Shown here one piece after another: positions 24,924 to 35,250 of a stretch of 64,000 nt of DNA. The notes under the pieces were generated by a model that worked only from the letters and a program-made list of their open reading frames with translations, made no database searches and was not told the origin of the DNA. Each line of letters starts with the position of its first letter. Within the stretch, counting starts at the first letter, position 1. This DNA comes from Herbidospora solisilvae (lineage in GTDB: Bacteria; Actinomycetota; Actinomycetes; Streptosporangiales; Streptosporangiaceae), in the NCBI RefSeq assembly GCF_009901565.1, contig NZ_WXEW01000006.1:62001-126000 (forward strand), written 5' to 3'. Position numbers and translations under genes: made by a program.

Positions 24924-27227
24924 TCAACGCAGTGCAGAAAGGACATGCTCCCTCACCTGAGCACGTTGCACCTCATCGGTGATGGGGCGCCCGGCCCGGT
25001 CGACCACGTAGAAGACGTCGACCGCCTCGGCTCCCAGAGTCTCCACTCTGGCCGCCTTGACGTCCAGGCCGCAGTCGCCGAAGGCACGGCCAATCTTCCA
25101 CAGCAGGCCGGGCCGGTCGTGGGCGCGGACCTCGACGACGGTCGCGGTGTTCGAGGCGTCGTCGACCAGGGTCACCCGGGGCGGCGCGACCGGCACGCGG
25201 GGCGGGCGCAGCGAGCGGGTGCGGCGGGCCAGCCGCTGTTCGATGTCCAGGCGCCCGGCGAGCACCAGGCGCAGATCGGCCTCCAGCGTGGCGGGATCGG
25301 GCGGGGAGCCGTATTCGGGCACCACCGCGAACTCGATGACGGCCGTCGACCCGGCCGAGGCCGCCGACGCCGACCGCACCACCATGCGGTGGGCGGCCAG
25401 CACCCCGGCGGCCCGCCAGAGCAGGCCCGGCCGGTCGGGGGCGACCACGGTGACCGCTCCCCCGTTGACGCGGATCGCGCCGCCGCCGTGCCGGGCCAGC
25501 GACGCCTGCTCGGCCGACAGGGCGGGCGCGGGCGCGGGCGGGGTGCCCGCGAGCGCCGACCTGACCCGCCTGACCAGGTCGGAGACCAGGCTGGCCTTCC
25601 AGGAGTTCCAGGCGGCCGGGCCAGTGGCCAGGCCGTCGGCCACGGCCAGGGCGGCGAGCAGTTCGAGCACCTCGTGGGAGCCGACCGCCTCGGCCACCCG
25701 GGAGATCGTCACCGGGTCGTCGAGGTCGCGCCGGGTCGCCGTCTCGGGCAGCAGCAGGTGATGGCGCACCATCGTGGCCAGCACCTCGACGTCGGCGGAC
25801 GGCAGCCCCATGCGGGCGGCGATGTCGCGGACGACCACCTCGCCGGTGGTCGAGTGGTCGCCGGGCCAGCCCTTGCCGATGTCGTGCAGCAGCGCACCGA
25901 TGAGCAGCAGGTCGGGCCGGGCCACCTCGCGGGTGAACGCGGCGGCCCCGGCGACGGTCTCGATCAGGTGCCGGTCGACCGTGTAGGTGTGGATCGGGTT
26001 GCGCTGCGGCCGGTGGCGGACCCGCTCCCAGTCGGGGATCAGGCGTACCAGCACCCCCGCCTGGTCGAGCTCCTCCCAGACGGGCACGGCCGCGCGCCCG
26101 GCCCCGAGCAGCCCCACCAGCGCGTCGCGCGCCTCGTCGGGCCAGGGCACCGGCAGCGCCGGCGACTGGGCGGCCAGCGCCGACACCGTGGCGGGCGCCA
26201 GCGGCAGCCCGGCCTCGGCCGCCGCGGCGGCGGCCCGCAGCACCAGCACGGGATCGTTGCGCGGGTTCACCCCGCGCGCCAGCACGACCTCTCCCCCGTG
26301 CTCGACCACGCCGTCGGCCAGCGGACGCCGCCCGCGCGGCGCCGGCCCGGACAACAACCGGTCGACGGTACGCCACGTCGCGTCGAAGGAGTGGGCGATC
26401 GTGCGCCCGGCCTCGGCCAGGCGGCGCATCAGCGCCTCGGCGTCGAGCAGCCCGAGGGTGCCCGCCACGGCGTCCTGTTCCTGGAGCACCAGGCGGTCGG
26501 TGCCGCGCGCGGTCACCAGGTGGAGGCCGTGGCGGATGTCGAGCAGCAGTTCGTGGGCCTCCCGGACCCGCGGCCCCGGCGCGGAGGCCACCCACGCGGC
26601 GGCCACGGCCTGCATCGCCTGGACGTCGCGGATCCCGCCGCGGGCGTCCTTGAGGTCGGGCTCGAGCAGGAAGGCCAGCTCGCCCGAGGAGTCGGCGCGT
26701 TTGTCGGCCGACTCCCGTAGCTCGGCCAGCCGGCGCCGGGAGTCGGACCGCCATTCGGCCAGCACCGCCTCCCGCGCGGCGCGGGTCAGCTCGGGGTCGC
26801 CTGCGACGTGGCGGGCCTGGATCAGGCCGAGCACGGCCTTGAGGTCCTCGCGCGAGACCTTGACGGCCTCGTCGACGGTCCGGACCGAGTGGTCGAGGCC
26901 GACCCCGGAGTCCCAGATGGGATACCAGATCCGGTCGGCGATCTGGGCGACGTCGTCACGCCCGTTGTGGAGCAGGACGATATCGAGGTCGCTGCCGGGC
27001 GCCAGCTCCCCGCGCCCCAGGCTCCCGACCGCGACGAGCGCGACCCCGCTGAGGGGGCCGCGCTCTGTACCCCGTGAATCAGGGCCACGTGTCTCGGGGT
27101 CGAGCAGCCCGCCCTTTCCGTTCCGCTGACTTACGGCGGTCCGGAGCAGGTCCGTGAGCCACCGGTCGATGTCCGCCGCCCGTTCCTTACGGGCGGCGGC
27201 GAACGAGCGAGCTTCCCCTCTCATCAT
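24924..27227 (-). CDS. glnD: PII nucleotidyltransferase GlnD
   Basis: GlnD modifies and de-modifies the PII protein in response to nitrogen status; in actinobacteria the modification is typically adenylylation of Tyr51. The 767-aa protein has the nucleotidyltransferase motif GSLGRGELAPGSDLDIVLL near residues 68-86, a central GlnD linker, an HD domain (LLHDIGKGWPGDHS) for removal of the group, and two C-terminal ACT domains (VVAPDRPGLLWRAAGVL and RAHDRPGLLWKIGRAFGDCG) that sense glutamine. It lies 4 bp after glnB in the amtB-glnB-glnD operon. Confidence 0.95.
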   Translation of the reverse strand: MMRGEARSFAAARKERAADIDRWLTDLLRTAVSQRNGKGGLLDPETRGPDSRGTERGPLSGVALVAVGSLGRGELAPGSDLDIVLLHNGRDDVAQIADRIWYPIWDSGVGLDHSVRTVDEAVKVSREDLKAVLGLIQARHVAGDPELTRAAREAVLAEWRSDSRRRLAELRESADKRADSSGELAFLLEPDLKDARGGIRDVQAMQAVAAAWVASAPGPRVREAHELLLDIRHGLHLVTARGTDRLVLQEQDAVAGTLGLLDAEALMRRLAEAGRTIAHSFDATWRTVDRLLSGPAPRGRRPLADGVVEHGGEVVLARGVNPRNDPVLVLRAAAAAAEAGLPLAPATVSALAAQSPALPVPWPDEARDALVGLLGAGRAAVPVWEELDQAGVLVRLIPDWERVRHRPQRNPIHTYTVDRHLIETVAGAAAFTREVARPDLLLIGALLHDIGKGWPGDHSTTGEVVVRDIAARMGLPSADVEVLATMVRHHLLLPETATRRDLDDPVTISRVAEAVGSHEVLELLAALAVADGLATGPAAWNSWKASLVSDLVRRVRSALAGTPPAPAPALSAEQASLARHGGGAIRVNGGAVTVVAPDRPGLLWRAAGVLAAHRMVVRSASAASAGSTAVIEFAVVPEYGSPPDPATLEADLRLVLAGRLDIEQRLARRTRSLRPPRVPVAPPRVTLVDDASNTATVVEVRAHDRPGLLWKIGRAFGDCGLDVKAARVETLGAEAVDVFYVVDRAGRPITDEVQRAQVREHVLSALR

Positions 27228-27231
27228 CCGG

Positions 27232-28877
<1,646 letters not shown>

Positions 28878-29053
28878 TCGATGCGACCCTCCTTCCAATT
28901 GGCGTGTGGCCGGTTATCACTTGCGCAGTGGGCTTCACCAAGGGCGTCATCGACCGGCTCGCGCACTGACACGTAGTCGTAGGGGAAGAGGTGAGCTTCC
29001 TCTCCCGTGCACGCCAGGGTGTTCTTCCGCCGTTTCAGGTCGCGACCCTGCAT

Positions 29054-29069
29054 GTTTCACATCTGTGAA
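29054..29069 (-). promoter_or_regulatory. GlnR-like box 1 upstream of amtB
   Basis: Read leftward this is TTCAC-AGATGT-GAAAC, matching the actinomycete GlnR box gTnAC-N6-GaAAC in nine of ten consensus positions. It is also embedded in a perfect 8-2-8 palindrome, GTTTCACA-TC-TGTGAAAC (29054-29071). GlnR activates amtB-glnK-glnD under nitrogen limitation in Streptomyces; assignment here is by motif and context. Confidence 0.65.
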
Positions 29070-29084
29070 ACTCGCCACATGCGT

Positions 29085-29100
29085 GTTTCGGGCATGTTTC
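29085..29100 (-). promoter_or_regulatory. GlnR-like box 2 upstream of amtB
   Basis: Leftward GAAAC-ATGCCC-GAAAC, two half-sites exactly 11 bp apart, which places them on one face of the helix. A further GAAAC lies at 29032-29036, 22 bp from the one in box 1. Tandem GlnR boxes upstream of amtB are known in Streptomyces. Confidence 0.6.
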
Positions 29101-29116
29101 GGACGCTACGTACACC

Positions 29117-29149
29117 AAAAAAGCGCCTGCCGGTAAACCGGCAGGCGCT
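29117..29149 (-). terminator. Rho-independent terminator after the sigma factor gene
   Basis: A perfect 12-bp stem AGCGCCTGCCGG / CCGGCAGGCGCT with a 4-nt loop, followed by six T residues on the leftward strand, lies 16 bp past the sigma factor stop. It is the strongest terminator in the window and separates that gene from the amtB promoter. Confidence 0.92.
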
Positions 29150-29165
29150 CCATGAGCTGGTAAAA

Positions 29166-30095
29166 CTACGCGGCGGCGTGGGCCATCTTGCGCAGACGGG
29201 CCAGCGCGTCACGTTCCAGGCGGCGGGCCCGGTCGCGGCCGATGCCGTATCTTTCGCCCACTTCCGTCAGCGTGTGTTCACGCCCGTCGACCAGGCCGTA
29301 ACGCCAGCGCAGCATCTCGCTGGCCTGACCCTCCAGGCCGGTCAGCCAGTGCTCCAGGCGCTCGCGGTCGAGGGTGGCCAGGGCCTGCTCCTCGGGGTCG
29401 GCCCACGACTCGTCGGCGATCATGTCGCCCAGCTCGGTCTCGTCCTCGTCGCCCACGCCCAGTTGCAGCGACACCGGGTCGGAGGCCCAGCGGCGCAGCT
29501 CGCGAACCCGCTCGATCGGCAGGTCGAGCACGTTGGCGAGGTCGTCGTCGGTCGGCTCGGCGTCGAACTCGGCGAGCATGTCGCGGCGCACCCGCATCAG
29601 GCGGGTCATCTGCTCGCCGGCGTGGGTGGGCAGGCGCACCGGGCGGGCCTGCTCGTGGATGGCCCGGCCGACCGACTGGCGGATCCACCACGTCGCATAG
29701 GTCGAAAACTTGTAACCCCGGCGGTAATCGAATTTCTCGACCGCCCTCACCAGGCCCAGGTTCCCCTCTTGCACCAAATCGATGAGCGGCATTCCGCGCC
29801 CGGAGTATTTCCGGGCCACCGCCACCACCAGGCGCAGGTTCGCCTGGATGAACTCGTCTTTGGCGCGGCGCCCCGATACCGCGATCCGTTCGAGTTCCTC
29901 GTCGAGCGCGTCGGAGACCTTCGGCTCCGGGTCGCCCGAGTCGAGCAGCTGCTCGGCGAACAGCCCCGCCTCGATTCTCTTGGCGAGCTCGACCTCCTGC
30001 TCTGCGCTCAGGAGCGGAACGCGCCCGATCTCCGCCAGGTAGGTTCCCAGCAGGTCACGATCCGCGACTTCCTGCGTCCTGTTCCCCGTCGCCAT
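29166..30095 (-). CDS. Group 2 RNA polymerase sigma-70 factor
   Basis: A 309-aa primary-like sigma factor. Region 1.2 is DLLGTYLAEIGRVPLLSAEQEVELAKRIE. Region 2 reads FIQANLRLVVAVARKY, GMPLIDLVQEGNLGLVRAVEKFDYRRGYKFSTYATWWIRQ. Region 4 ends TLTEVGERYGIGRDRARRLERDALARLRKM. The region 4 recognition helix reads GIGRDRARRLE where HrdB/RpoD proteins have the VTRERIRQIE type, so -35 preference may differ. There is no long N-terminal region 1.1, which fits a group 2 factor. ATG start with GAGGTG upstream. Monocistronic, ending at a strong terminator. Confidence 0.92.
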   Translation of the reverse strand: MATGNRTQEVADRDLLGTYLAEIGRVPLLSAEQEVELAKRIEAGLFAEQLLDSGDPEPKVSDALDEELERIAVSGRRAKDEFIQANLRLVVAVARKYSGRGMPLIDLVQEGNLGLVRAVEKFDYRRGYKFSTYATWWIRQSVGRAIHEQARPVRLPTHAGEQMTRLMRVRRDMLAEFDAEPTDDDLANVLDLPIERVRELRRWASDPVSLQLGVGDEDETELGDMIADESWADPEEQALATLDRERLEHWLTGLEGQASEMLRWRYGLVDGREHTLTEVGERYGIGRDRARRLERDALARLRKMAHAAA

Positions 30096-30202
30096 TCAAG
30101 GCACCTCGTTCCGCAGCGCGAACACCCTCGTCCTGAACGTGCCAACGGCTGGATCAGGGCAAAGATTCCCTCAAGAGATACGCCAGCAGAATGGTTTTCG
30201 AT

Positions 30203-30218
30203 TCCTCCTATAGGAGGA
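30203..30218. promoter_or_regulatory. Perfect 16-bp palindrome TCCTCCTATAGGAGGA
   Basis: It lies in the 147-bp gap between the hutI stop (30243) and the sigma factor start (30095), about 108 bp upstream of that start. The gap is AT-richer than its neighbours. Position suggests an operator or promoter element for the sigma gene; a processing stem in the hut transcript is the alternative. Confidence 0.4.
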
Positions 30219-30242
30219 TGCGCATCTCTTTATCGCGAAATC

Positions 30243-31391
30243 TCACACTACCCGCCTACCGGCCTGCCACACCTGGGTGACCAACGGGACACCGGGACGG
30301 TAGGCCAGGTGCACATAGGAGGCCGCTTCGAGGATGACCAGGTCGGCCCGCGCGCCCGGCCGGATCACCCCGACGTCGGCCCGGCGCAGCGCCGCCGCCC
30401 CGCCCGCCGTCGCGGCCCTGACCGCCTCGGCCGGGGTCATGCCCATCTCCCGTACGGCCAGCGCCACGCAGAACGGCATCGACGAGGTGAACGAGGAACC
30501 GGGGTTGCAGTCGGTCGCCAGCGCCACCGTGACCCCGGCGTCGAGCAGCCGGCGGGCCTCCGGATAGGGCGAGCGGGTGGAGAACTCCGCGCCCGGGAGA
30601 AGGGTGGCCACCACCCCGGCGTCGGCCAGCATGCCGACGTCCTCGGGGGTGAGGTGGGTGCAGTGGTCGGCCGAGGCCGCGCCGAGCTCGCAGGCCAGCC
30701 GGACGCCGGGGCCCTCGCCGAGCTGGTTGGCGTGCACCCGCACGCCCAGCCCGGCCGCCTTCCCGGCGGTGAGGATCTCGCGGCTCTGGGCCTCGTCGAA
30801 GGCGCCCCGCTCGCAGAAGACGTCGATCCACTTGGCGTGGGGCGCGCATTCGGCGAGCATCGGCCCGGCGACCAGGCGGGTGTACTCGTCGGCGTCGGTC
30901 CCGGGCGGCACGACGTGGGCGCCCAGGAAGGTCGACTCCTCGGTGAACGCCCGCGCCACCTCCAGGGAGCGCCTCTCGTCGCCGGTGGTCAGGCCGTAGC
31001 CGCTCTTGATCTCGACCGTGGTGGTGCCCTGGACGGTCATCTCGTGCACCAGCCCGGCGGTCCGGGCGGCCAGCTCCGGAGTGGTCGCCGCCCTCGTCGC
31101 GGCGACCGTGGTCCGGATGCCCCCGGCGGTGTAGCGCTCCCCGGCCATCCGGGCGGCGAACTCGGCCGTGCGGTCGCCCGCGAAGACCAGGTGGGCGTGG
31201 CTGTCGACGAACCCGGGGAGCACGGCCCGGCCGCGGACGTCGACGCGGTGGTCGGCGGCCGGGGCGCGGGCGGCTTCGCCCACCCAGGCGATCTCGGCGC
31301 CGTCGACCACCACCGCCGCCTTGTCGATCTCCTCACGGTCCTGGTCGGCCGTGAAAAGCAGCCCGATGTCATAGAAGAGCGTCGCGCTCAT
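30243..31391 (-). CDS. hutI: Imidazolonepropionase HutI
   Basis: HutI hydrolyses 4-imidazolone-5-propionate to N-formimino-L-glutamate, the third step of histidine breakdown. The 382-aa amidohydrolase-superfamily protein has the metal motif [15 protein letters not shown], the [11 protein letters not shown] segment, [28 protein letters not shown] and the metal Asp in ATDCNPGS. It is the last gene of the leftward M20-hutF-hutI operon, 18 bp after hutF. Confidence 0.95.
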   Translation of the reverse strand: MSATLFYDIGLLFTADQDREEIDKAAVVVDGAEIAWVGEAARAPAADHRVDVRGRAVLPGFVDSHAHLVFAGDRTAEFAARMAGERYTAGGIRTTVAATRAATTPELAARTAGLVHEMTVQGTTTVEIKSGYGLTTGDERRSLEVARAFTEESTFLGAHVVPPGTDADEYTRLVAGPMLAECAPHAKWIDVFCERGAFDEAQSREILTAGKAAGLGVRVHANQLGEGPGVRLACELGAASADHCTHLTPEDVGMLADAGVVATLLPGAEFSTRSPYPEARRLLDAGVTVALATDCNPGSSFTSSMPFCVALAVREMGMTPAEAVRAATAGGAAALRRADVGVIRPGARADLVILEAASYVHLAYRPGVPLVTQVWQAGRRVV

Positions 31392-31409
31392 TCAGCACTC
31401 GCAATCACG

Positions 31410-32741
31410 TCAGCCGCGGACCGCGCCGATGGCGTCGCGCAGCAGGTGGCCCACCTCGCCGATCACGTGACGGCCGGAGCCGACGATCCGCCGGCCGCCC
31501 GACACGACGGACACGACGTCGGCGCCCGTCGCCGCGAACACCACCGATTCCACTGCCGAACGGGCGGTCGCGCCAGCCGTACGGACGGAGTCGAGCCGGA
31601 CCGTGACCAGATCGGCCCAGGCCCCCGGGCAGAGCTGGCCGCCGTCGGGGAAGCCGAGGGAGGTGTGGCCGGCCAGGGTGGCGGCGGTGAGCAGTTCGTC
31701 GGCCCGCCAGTGGCCGCGTTCGCCGCTGACGATGCGCTCGCCGAGTTCGACGGCGCGGGCCTCCTCGAAGAGGTCGACCACGGCGTGGCTGTCGGAGCCG
31801 AGCGTGATGGGGCTCCCGGCCAGGTGGAGGCGGCGGGTGGCGCAGACGCCGTCGGCCAAGTCGCGTTCGGTGGTCGGGCAGACGCAGACGTGGGTGCCGG
31901 AGCCGCCGAGGAGGGCGACGTCCTCGTCGGAGACGTGGGTGGCGTGCACGGCCGTCGACCTCGGGCCGAGCGCGCCGGCCTCGTGCAGGACCCGGACCGG
32001 GGAGGCGGCGTAGGCGGCGACACACTGATCGTTCTCGGCGGGCTGCTCGGAGACGTGGGCGTGCAGCGGACCGGCGTGGTGGTGGGTGAACTCGACCACG
32101 GTGGGCATCTGCTCGGGGCGCATGGCCCGCACCGAGTGGATGGCGGCGCCGATCTCGACGTCATCGGCCCCGGCGTACGCCCCGGCGAGCCGGTCGGCGC
32201 GTTCGGCCCACTCCTGGACGGTGCCGTCGCCGAACCGGGTCTGCGCCCCCTCCAGGGGAGCCCCGAAGCCGCCGCTCAGATAACAGGTGTCGAGCAGGGC
32301 CAGCCGCACCCCGGCGTCGCGGGCGGCCCGGACGAGCGCGTGGCCCATCTCGTTGGGGTCGTCGTAGCGCACGCCGCCGGGGCCGTGGTGGAGGTAGTGG
32401 AACTCGCCCACCGCCGTGATCCCGGCCAGGGCCATCTCGGCGTAGGCGGCGCGGGCCAGGTGGTAGTAGGTGTCGGGGTCGAGGCGGCCGGCGACGGCGT
32501 ACATCTGCTCGCGCCAGGTCCAGAAGCTGCCCCTGCCGACCTGGGTGTGGCCGCGCAGGGCGCGGTGGAAGGCGTGGGAGTGGGCGTTGGCCATGCCGGG
32601 GATGGTCAGGCCTTCGAGGATCTCGCCCTCCGGGGGCACACCCTGCTTGACCTCGGAGATCCGGCGGCCCTCGACGTCGATCCGCACCCCTTCGGCGACC
32701 GCGCCGCCGACCAGGGCCAGCTCGCACCAGTACGTCTCCAT
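31410..32741 (-). CDS. hutF: Formimidoylglutamate deiminase HutF
   Basis: HutF converts N-formimino-L-glutamate to N-formyl-L-glutamate and ammonia. The ATG at 32741 (METYWCELALVGG) shares one base with the upstream stop, giving 443 aa. Amidohydrolase metal ligands are visible in GMANAHSHAFHRALRG and GPLHAHVSEQ, with STAVHATHVSDED and SDSHAVVDLFEEAR further on. Its presence means the five-step route through formylglutamate is used and not direct HutG formimino hydrolysis. It is cotranscribed with an M20 amidohydrolase and hutI. Confidence 0.93.
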   Translation of the reverse strand: METYWCELALVGGAVAEGVRIDVEGRRISEVKQGVPPEGEILEGLTIPGMANAHSHAFHRALRGHTQVGRGSFWTWREQMYAVAGRLDPDTYYHLARAAYAEMALAGITAVGEFHYLHHGPGGVRYDDPNEMGHALVRAARDAGVRLALLDTCYLSGGFGAPLEGAQTRFGDGTVQEWAERADRLAGAYAGADDVEIGAAIHSVRAMRPEQMPTVVEFTHHHAGPLHAHVSEQPAENDQCVAAYAASPVRVLHEAGALGPRSTAVHATHVSDEDVALLGGSGTHVCVCPTTERDLADGVCATRRLHLAGSPITLGSDSHAVVDLFEEARAVELGERIVSGERGHWRADELLTAATLAGHTSLGFPDGGQLCPGAWADLVTVRLDSVRTAGATARSAVESVVFAATGADVVSVVSGGRRIVGSGRHVIGEVGHLLRDAIGAVRG

Positions 32742-33910
32742 CACGACCCGCCCCCGGTCAGGTCGGCCAGCACGGCGGCCAGCGCGATCACGCCGGAGAC
32801 GCAGTCGCGCGGTTCGGCGAACTCGCCGGGCGCGTGGGAGACCCCGGTGGGGTTGCGGACGAACAACATCGCGGTCGGCACCCCGGCGGAGGCCAGGATG
32901 CCGGCGTCGTGCCCGGCGGCGGTCGGCAGGATCGGCGCGGGGTGGCCGTCGAGGCCGGCCACGCAGGCGACGCGGGTGCGCAGCACCTCGTCGAAGGTGA
33001 CCTCGGGCGTCCACGACTCCTCGGTGACGTCGGCGCCGGCCGCGAGTTCGGTCACCAGGGCGCGGACCTTCTCGGTCTCCGGGCCCCGGGCGTCGAGCCA
33101 GGCGGTGACCAGCGACGGGATCGCGTTGGCGTTGTTGGGCTCGACCCTCACCTTGCCGAAGGTGGCGCGCACGCCGTGGGCCTCGGCCTGGGTTCGGGCG
33201 GCCAGCACGGCGTGGGCGTAGGCGAGCATCGGATCGTCGCGGTCTTCGAAGGCGGTGGTGCCGGCGTGATCGGCCGTGCCGCGGAAGTCGAAACGCCAGC
33301 GCCCGTGGGGCCAGATGGCGCTGGCCACCCCGACCGGGGCCTCCAGGGCGCGGCCCTGCTCGACGTGGAGCTCCACGAAGACCCCGACGCGGGCGAGGGT
33401 CTCGTCGTCGCGGCCGAGGCGGCCCGGCTGGCGACCCCGGGCGGTGAGCACCTCGTCGAGGCTGTGGCCCTGCTCGTCGCGCAGGCTCCGGGCGCGGTCG
33501 GGGTCGAGGACGCCGGTCAGCAGCCGCGAGCCGATGCAGGGCACCCCGAACCGGGCGCCCTCCTCGTCGGTGAAGCAGGCGACCGCGATCGGACGGTCGG
33601 GCTGGAAGCCGTCACCCCGGAGCAGATCGATCGCCTCGAACGCCGACGCCACGCCGAGCGGCCCATCGAACGCGCCGCCTTCGCGGACCGAGTCGAGATG
33701 GCTCCCCGTGACCAGTCCCGGGCCCTGGACCGACGGGTCGCCCCACCACGCCCACAGGTTGCCGTTGCGGTCTTCGTGGCTGGTCAGGCCCCGTTTCGCG
33801 GCTTGGTGGGTGAACCATTCGCGCAACTCCATGTCGGCGGACGACCAGGCGTCACGCCGGTAGCCCCCGGTGCGCGGGTTTCTGCCGATCTGCTCGATGT
33901 CCGCCAGCAT
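32741..33910 (-). CDS. M20-family amidohydrolase (allantoate/N-carbamoyl amino acid hydrolase type) in the hut operon
   Basis: A 389-aa zinc-dependent M20 peptidase-fold amidohydrolase. Metal and catalytic motifs: TGSHLDSVREGGAFDG, CFTDEEGARFG, FVELHVEQG, and the late His in GVSHAPGEF. By sequence it resembles allantoate amidohydrolase and N-carbamoyl-L-amino-acid hydrolase. No allantoin genes are present, and it is the first gene of an operon with hutF and hutI. The missing hut step is hydrolysis of N-formylglutamate to glutamate and formate, so this enzyme is a good candidate. The proposed substrate is inference from context. GGTGGAGGG abuts the ATG. Confidence 0.8.
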   Translation of the reverse strand: MLADIEQIGRNPRTGGYRRDAWSSADMELREWFTHQAAKRGLTSHEDRNGNLWAWWGDPSVQGPGLVTGSHLDSVREGGAFDGPLGVASAFEAIDLLRGDGFQPDRPIAVACFTDEEGARFGVPCIGSRLLTGVLDPDRARSLRDEQGHSLDEVLTARGRQPGRLGRDDETLARVGVFVELHVEQGRALEAPVGVASAIWPHGRWRFDFRGTADHAGTTAFEDRDDPMLAYAHAVLAARTQAEAHGVRATFGKVRVEPNNANAIPSLVTAWLDARGPETEKVRALVTELAAGADVTEESWTPEVTFDEVLRTRVACVAGLDGHPAPILPTAAGHDAGILASAGVPTAMLFVRNPTGVSHAPGEFAEPRDCVSGVIALAAVLADLTGGGS

Positions 33911-33921
33911 CCCTCCACCCT

Positions 33922-33941
33922 ACTGAATGGCTCCATTCAGT
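33922..33941. promoter_or_regulatory. Palindromic hut operator between the M20-hutF-hutI operon and the radical SAM gene
   Basis: ACTGAATGG-CT-CCATTCAGT is a perfect 9-2-9 palindrome, 12-31 nt upstream of the M20 start and 24-43 nt upstream of the divergent radical SAM start. Its core TGAAT-N6-ATTCA recurs before hutU at nearly the same distance from the start codon, so both are probably sites of one regulator. The RpiR-family protein cotranscribed with hutU is the natural candidate. Confidence 0.7.
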
Positions 33942-33964
33942 CCAGGGAGGGCTACCCTGACCCG

Positions 33965-35242
33965 GTGAGTTTCGATGTCAGCGTGGTCGTTCGTTACCGC
34001 AAGGCGGTCACCTACGGCATGCACGCCCTGCTGGCGGCCCTCGAAGCTGCGCCTCCGGCGGTGAACTTCGAGATCCGGTACGCCACCAGCGCCGAGGAGA
34101 CGGCGATCCAGATCGGCCAGGCCGACGCCGACCGGGTGCTGGTGCTCTGGTCCTTCTACTCGCCCGATTTCCCGTTAATGACGGCCGAACTGGCCGAAGT
34201 CAGGGCGCTCAGCCACCGAGACGACGTCGTCCACGTCGCGGGCGGCGTACACGCCACCGCGGAACCCCAGCAGGTCATCGACGCGGGCTGGGACGTCGCC
34301 GCGATCGGCGAGGGGGAGACCACGATCATCTCCCTGGTCGCAGAACCCGATCTGCGCAAGGTGCCGGGCCTGGCGATCCGCGACCACGACGGGATCGCGC
34401 TCCGCACCCCGGGCGCGCCGCAGCTGCCGCTCGACGCCTTCCCCTCGTTCCCGGCCGGCCGGGCCGGTCCCATCGAGATCACCCGCGGCTGCCGCTACAC
34501 CTGCAAGTTCTGCCAGACCCCGTTCATGTTCGGGGCCCAGTTCCGGCACCGCTCGGTCGAGAGCGTGCGCGACCACGTGCGGCGGATGGCCGCCAGGGGC
34601 CTGCGGGACGTCCGGTTCATCACCCCGACCTCGCTCAGCTACGGCAGCCAGACCGCCGATCCCGACCTCGGCAAGGTCGAGGAGCTGCTGGTGGCGTGCA
34701 AGGAGGAGGCGCCCGCCGACGGCCGGGTGTTCTTCGGCAGCTTCCCCTCGGAGATCCGCCCCGAGCACGTGACGCCCGAGGCGATGCGCATGCTCCGCCG
34801 CTACGTCGCCAACGACAACATCATCATCGGCGCCCAGTCGGGCTCCGACCGCATCCTGACCGCCTCGGGCCGCGGCCACGGCGCCGCGCCGGTGCTCGAC
34901 GCCGCCAGGATCGCGATCGACTTCGGATTCCGCCCCAACGTCGACTTCATCTTCGGCATGCCGGGCGAGACCGAAGACGACCAGAAGGCGTCGTTGAAAC
35001 TCGCCTCCGACCTGGCCGACCTCGGCGCCCGCATCCACACCCACACCTTCATGCCGCTGCCCGGCACCCCGTGGCGCGACGCCGAACCGGCGCTGATCCC
35101 GCTGACCACCTCGACCGAGCTCGACCGCCTGGCCCAGCGCGGCGACGCCTACGGCCACTGGCGCAAGCAGGCCGAACACGCCCAGGTGCTGGCCGAGACG
35201 GCCAGGCAGTATCCGCGCCGAACACCGCGCCGCCGTGTCTGA
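33965..35242 (+). CDS. B12-binding/radical SAM protein (MJ_1487-like)
   Basis: A 425-aa protein from a GTG start (MSFDVSVVVRYRKAVTYGMHALL). The N-terminal third is a cobalamin-binding-like Rossmann domain (VLVLWSFYSPDFPLM, HVAGGVHATAEPQQVIDAGWDVAAIGEGE). The radical SAM core has the iron-sulfur motif CRYTCKFC (CX3CX2C) followed by QTPFMFG, then FGSFPSEIRPEHVTPEA and FGMPGETEDDQ. It resembles the TIGR04013 group first seen in methanogens; the reaction is unknown. Leu71 is encoded by TTA (34175-34177), rare in such genomes and possibly bldA-dependent. It is divergent from the hut operon across a shared operator and convergent with the SDR gene. Confidence 0.82.
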   Translation: MSFDVSVVVRYRKAVTYGMHALLAALEAAPPAVNFEIRYATSAEETAIQIGQADADRVLVLWSFYSPDFPLMTAELAEVRALSHRDDVVHVAGGVHATAEPQQVIDAGWDVAAIGEGETTIISLVAEPDLRKVPGLAIRDHDGIALRTPGAPQLPLDAFPSFPAGRAGPIEITRGCRYTCKFCQTPFMFGAQFRHRSVESVRDHVRRMAARGLRDVRFITPTSLSYGSQTADPDLGKVEELLVACKEEAPADGRVFFGSFPSEIRPEHVTPEAMRMLRRYVANDNIIIGAQSGSDRILTASGRGHGAAPVLDAARIAIDFGFRPNVDFIFGMPGETEDDQKASLKLASDLADLGARIHTHTFMPLPGTPWRDAEPALIPLTTSTELDRLAQRGDAYGHWRKQAEHAQVLAETARQYPRRTPRRRV

Positions 35243-35250
35243 CGGGGCGT

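Noticed and set aside
22603-24960. Rightward open frame of 785 codons opposite cvnA3
   Set aside because: Composition typical of an antisense shadow; CvnA3 on the other strand shows HAMP and kinase motifs.
30218-30280. Possible 20-codon leader peptide beginning ATGCGCATCTCT after GGAGG
   Set aside because: The ribosome-like sequence abuts the ATG and belongs to a palindrome. The frame runs into the hutI 3' end on the other strand, and nothing downstream fits.
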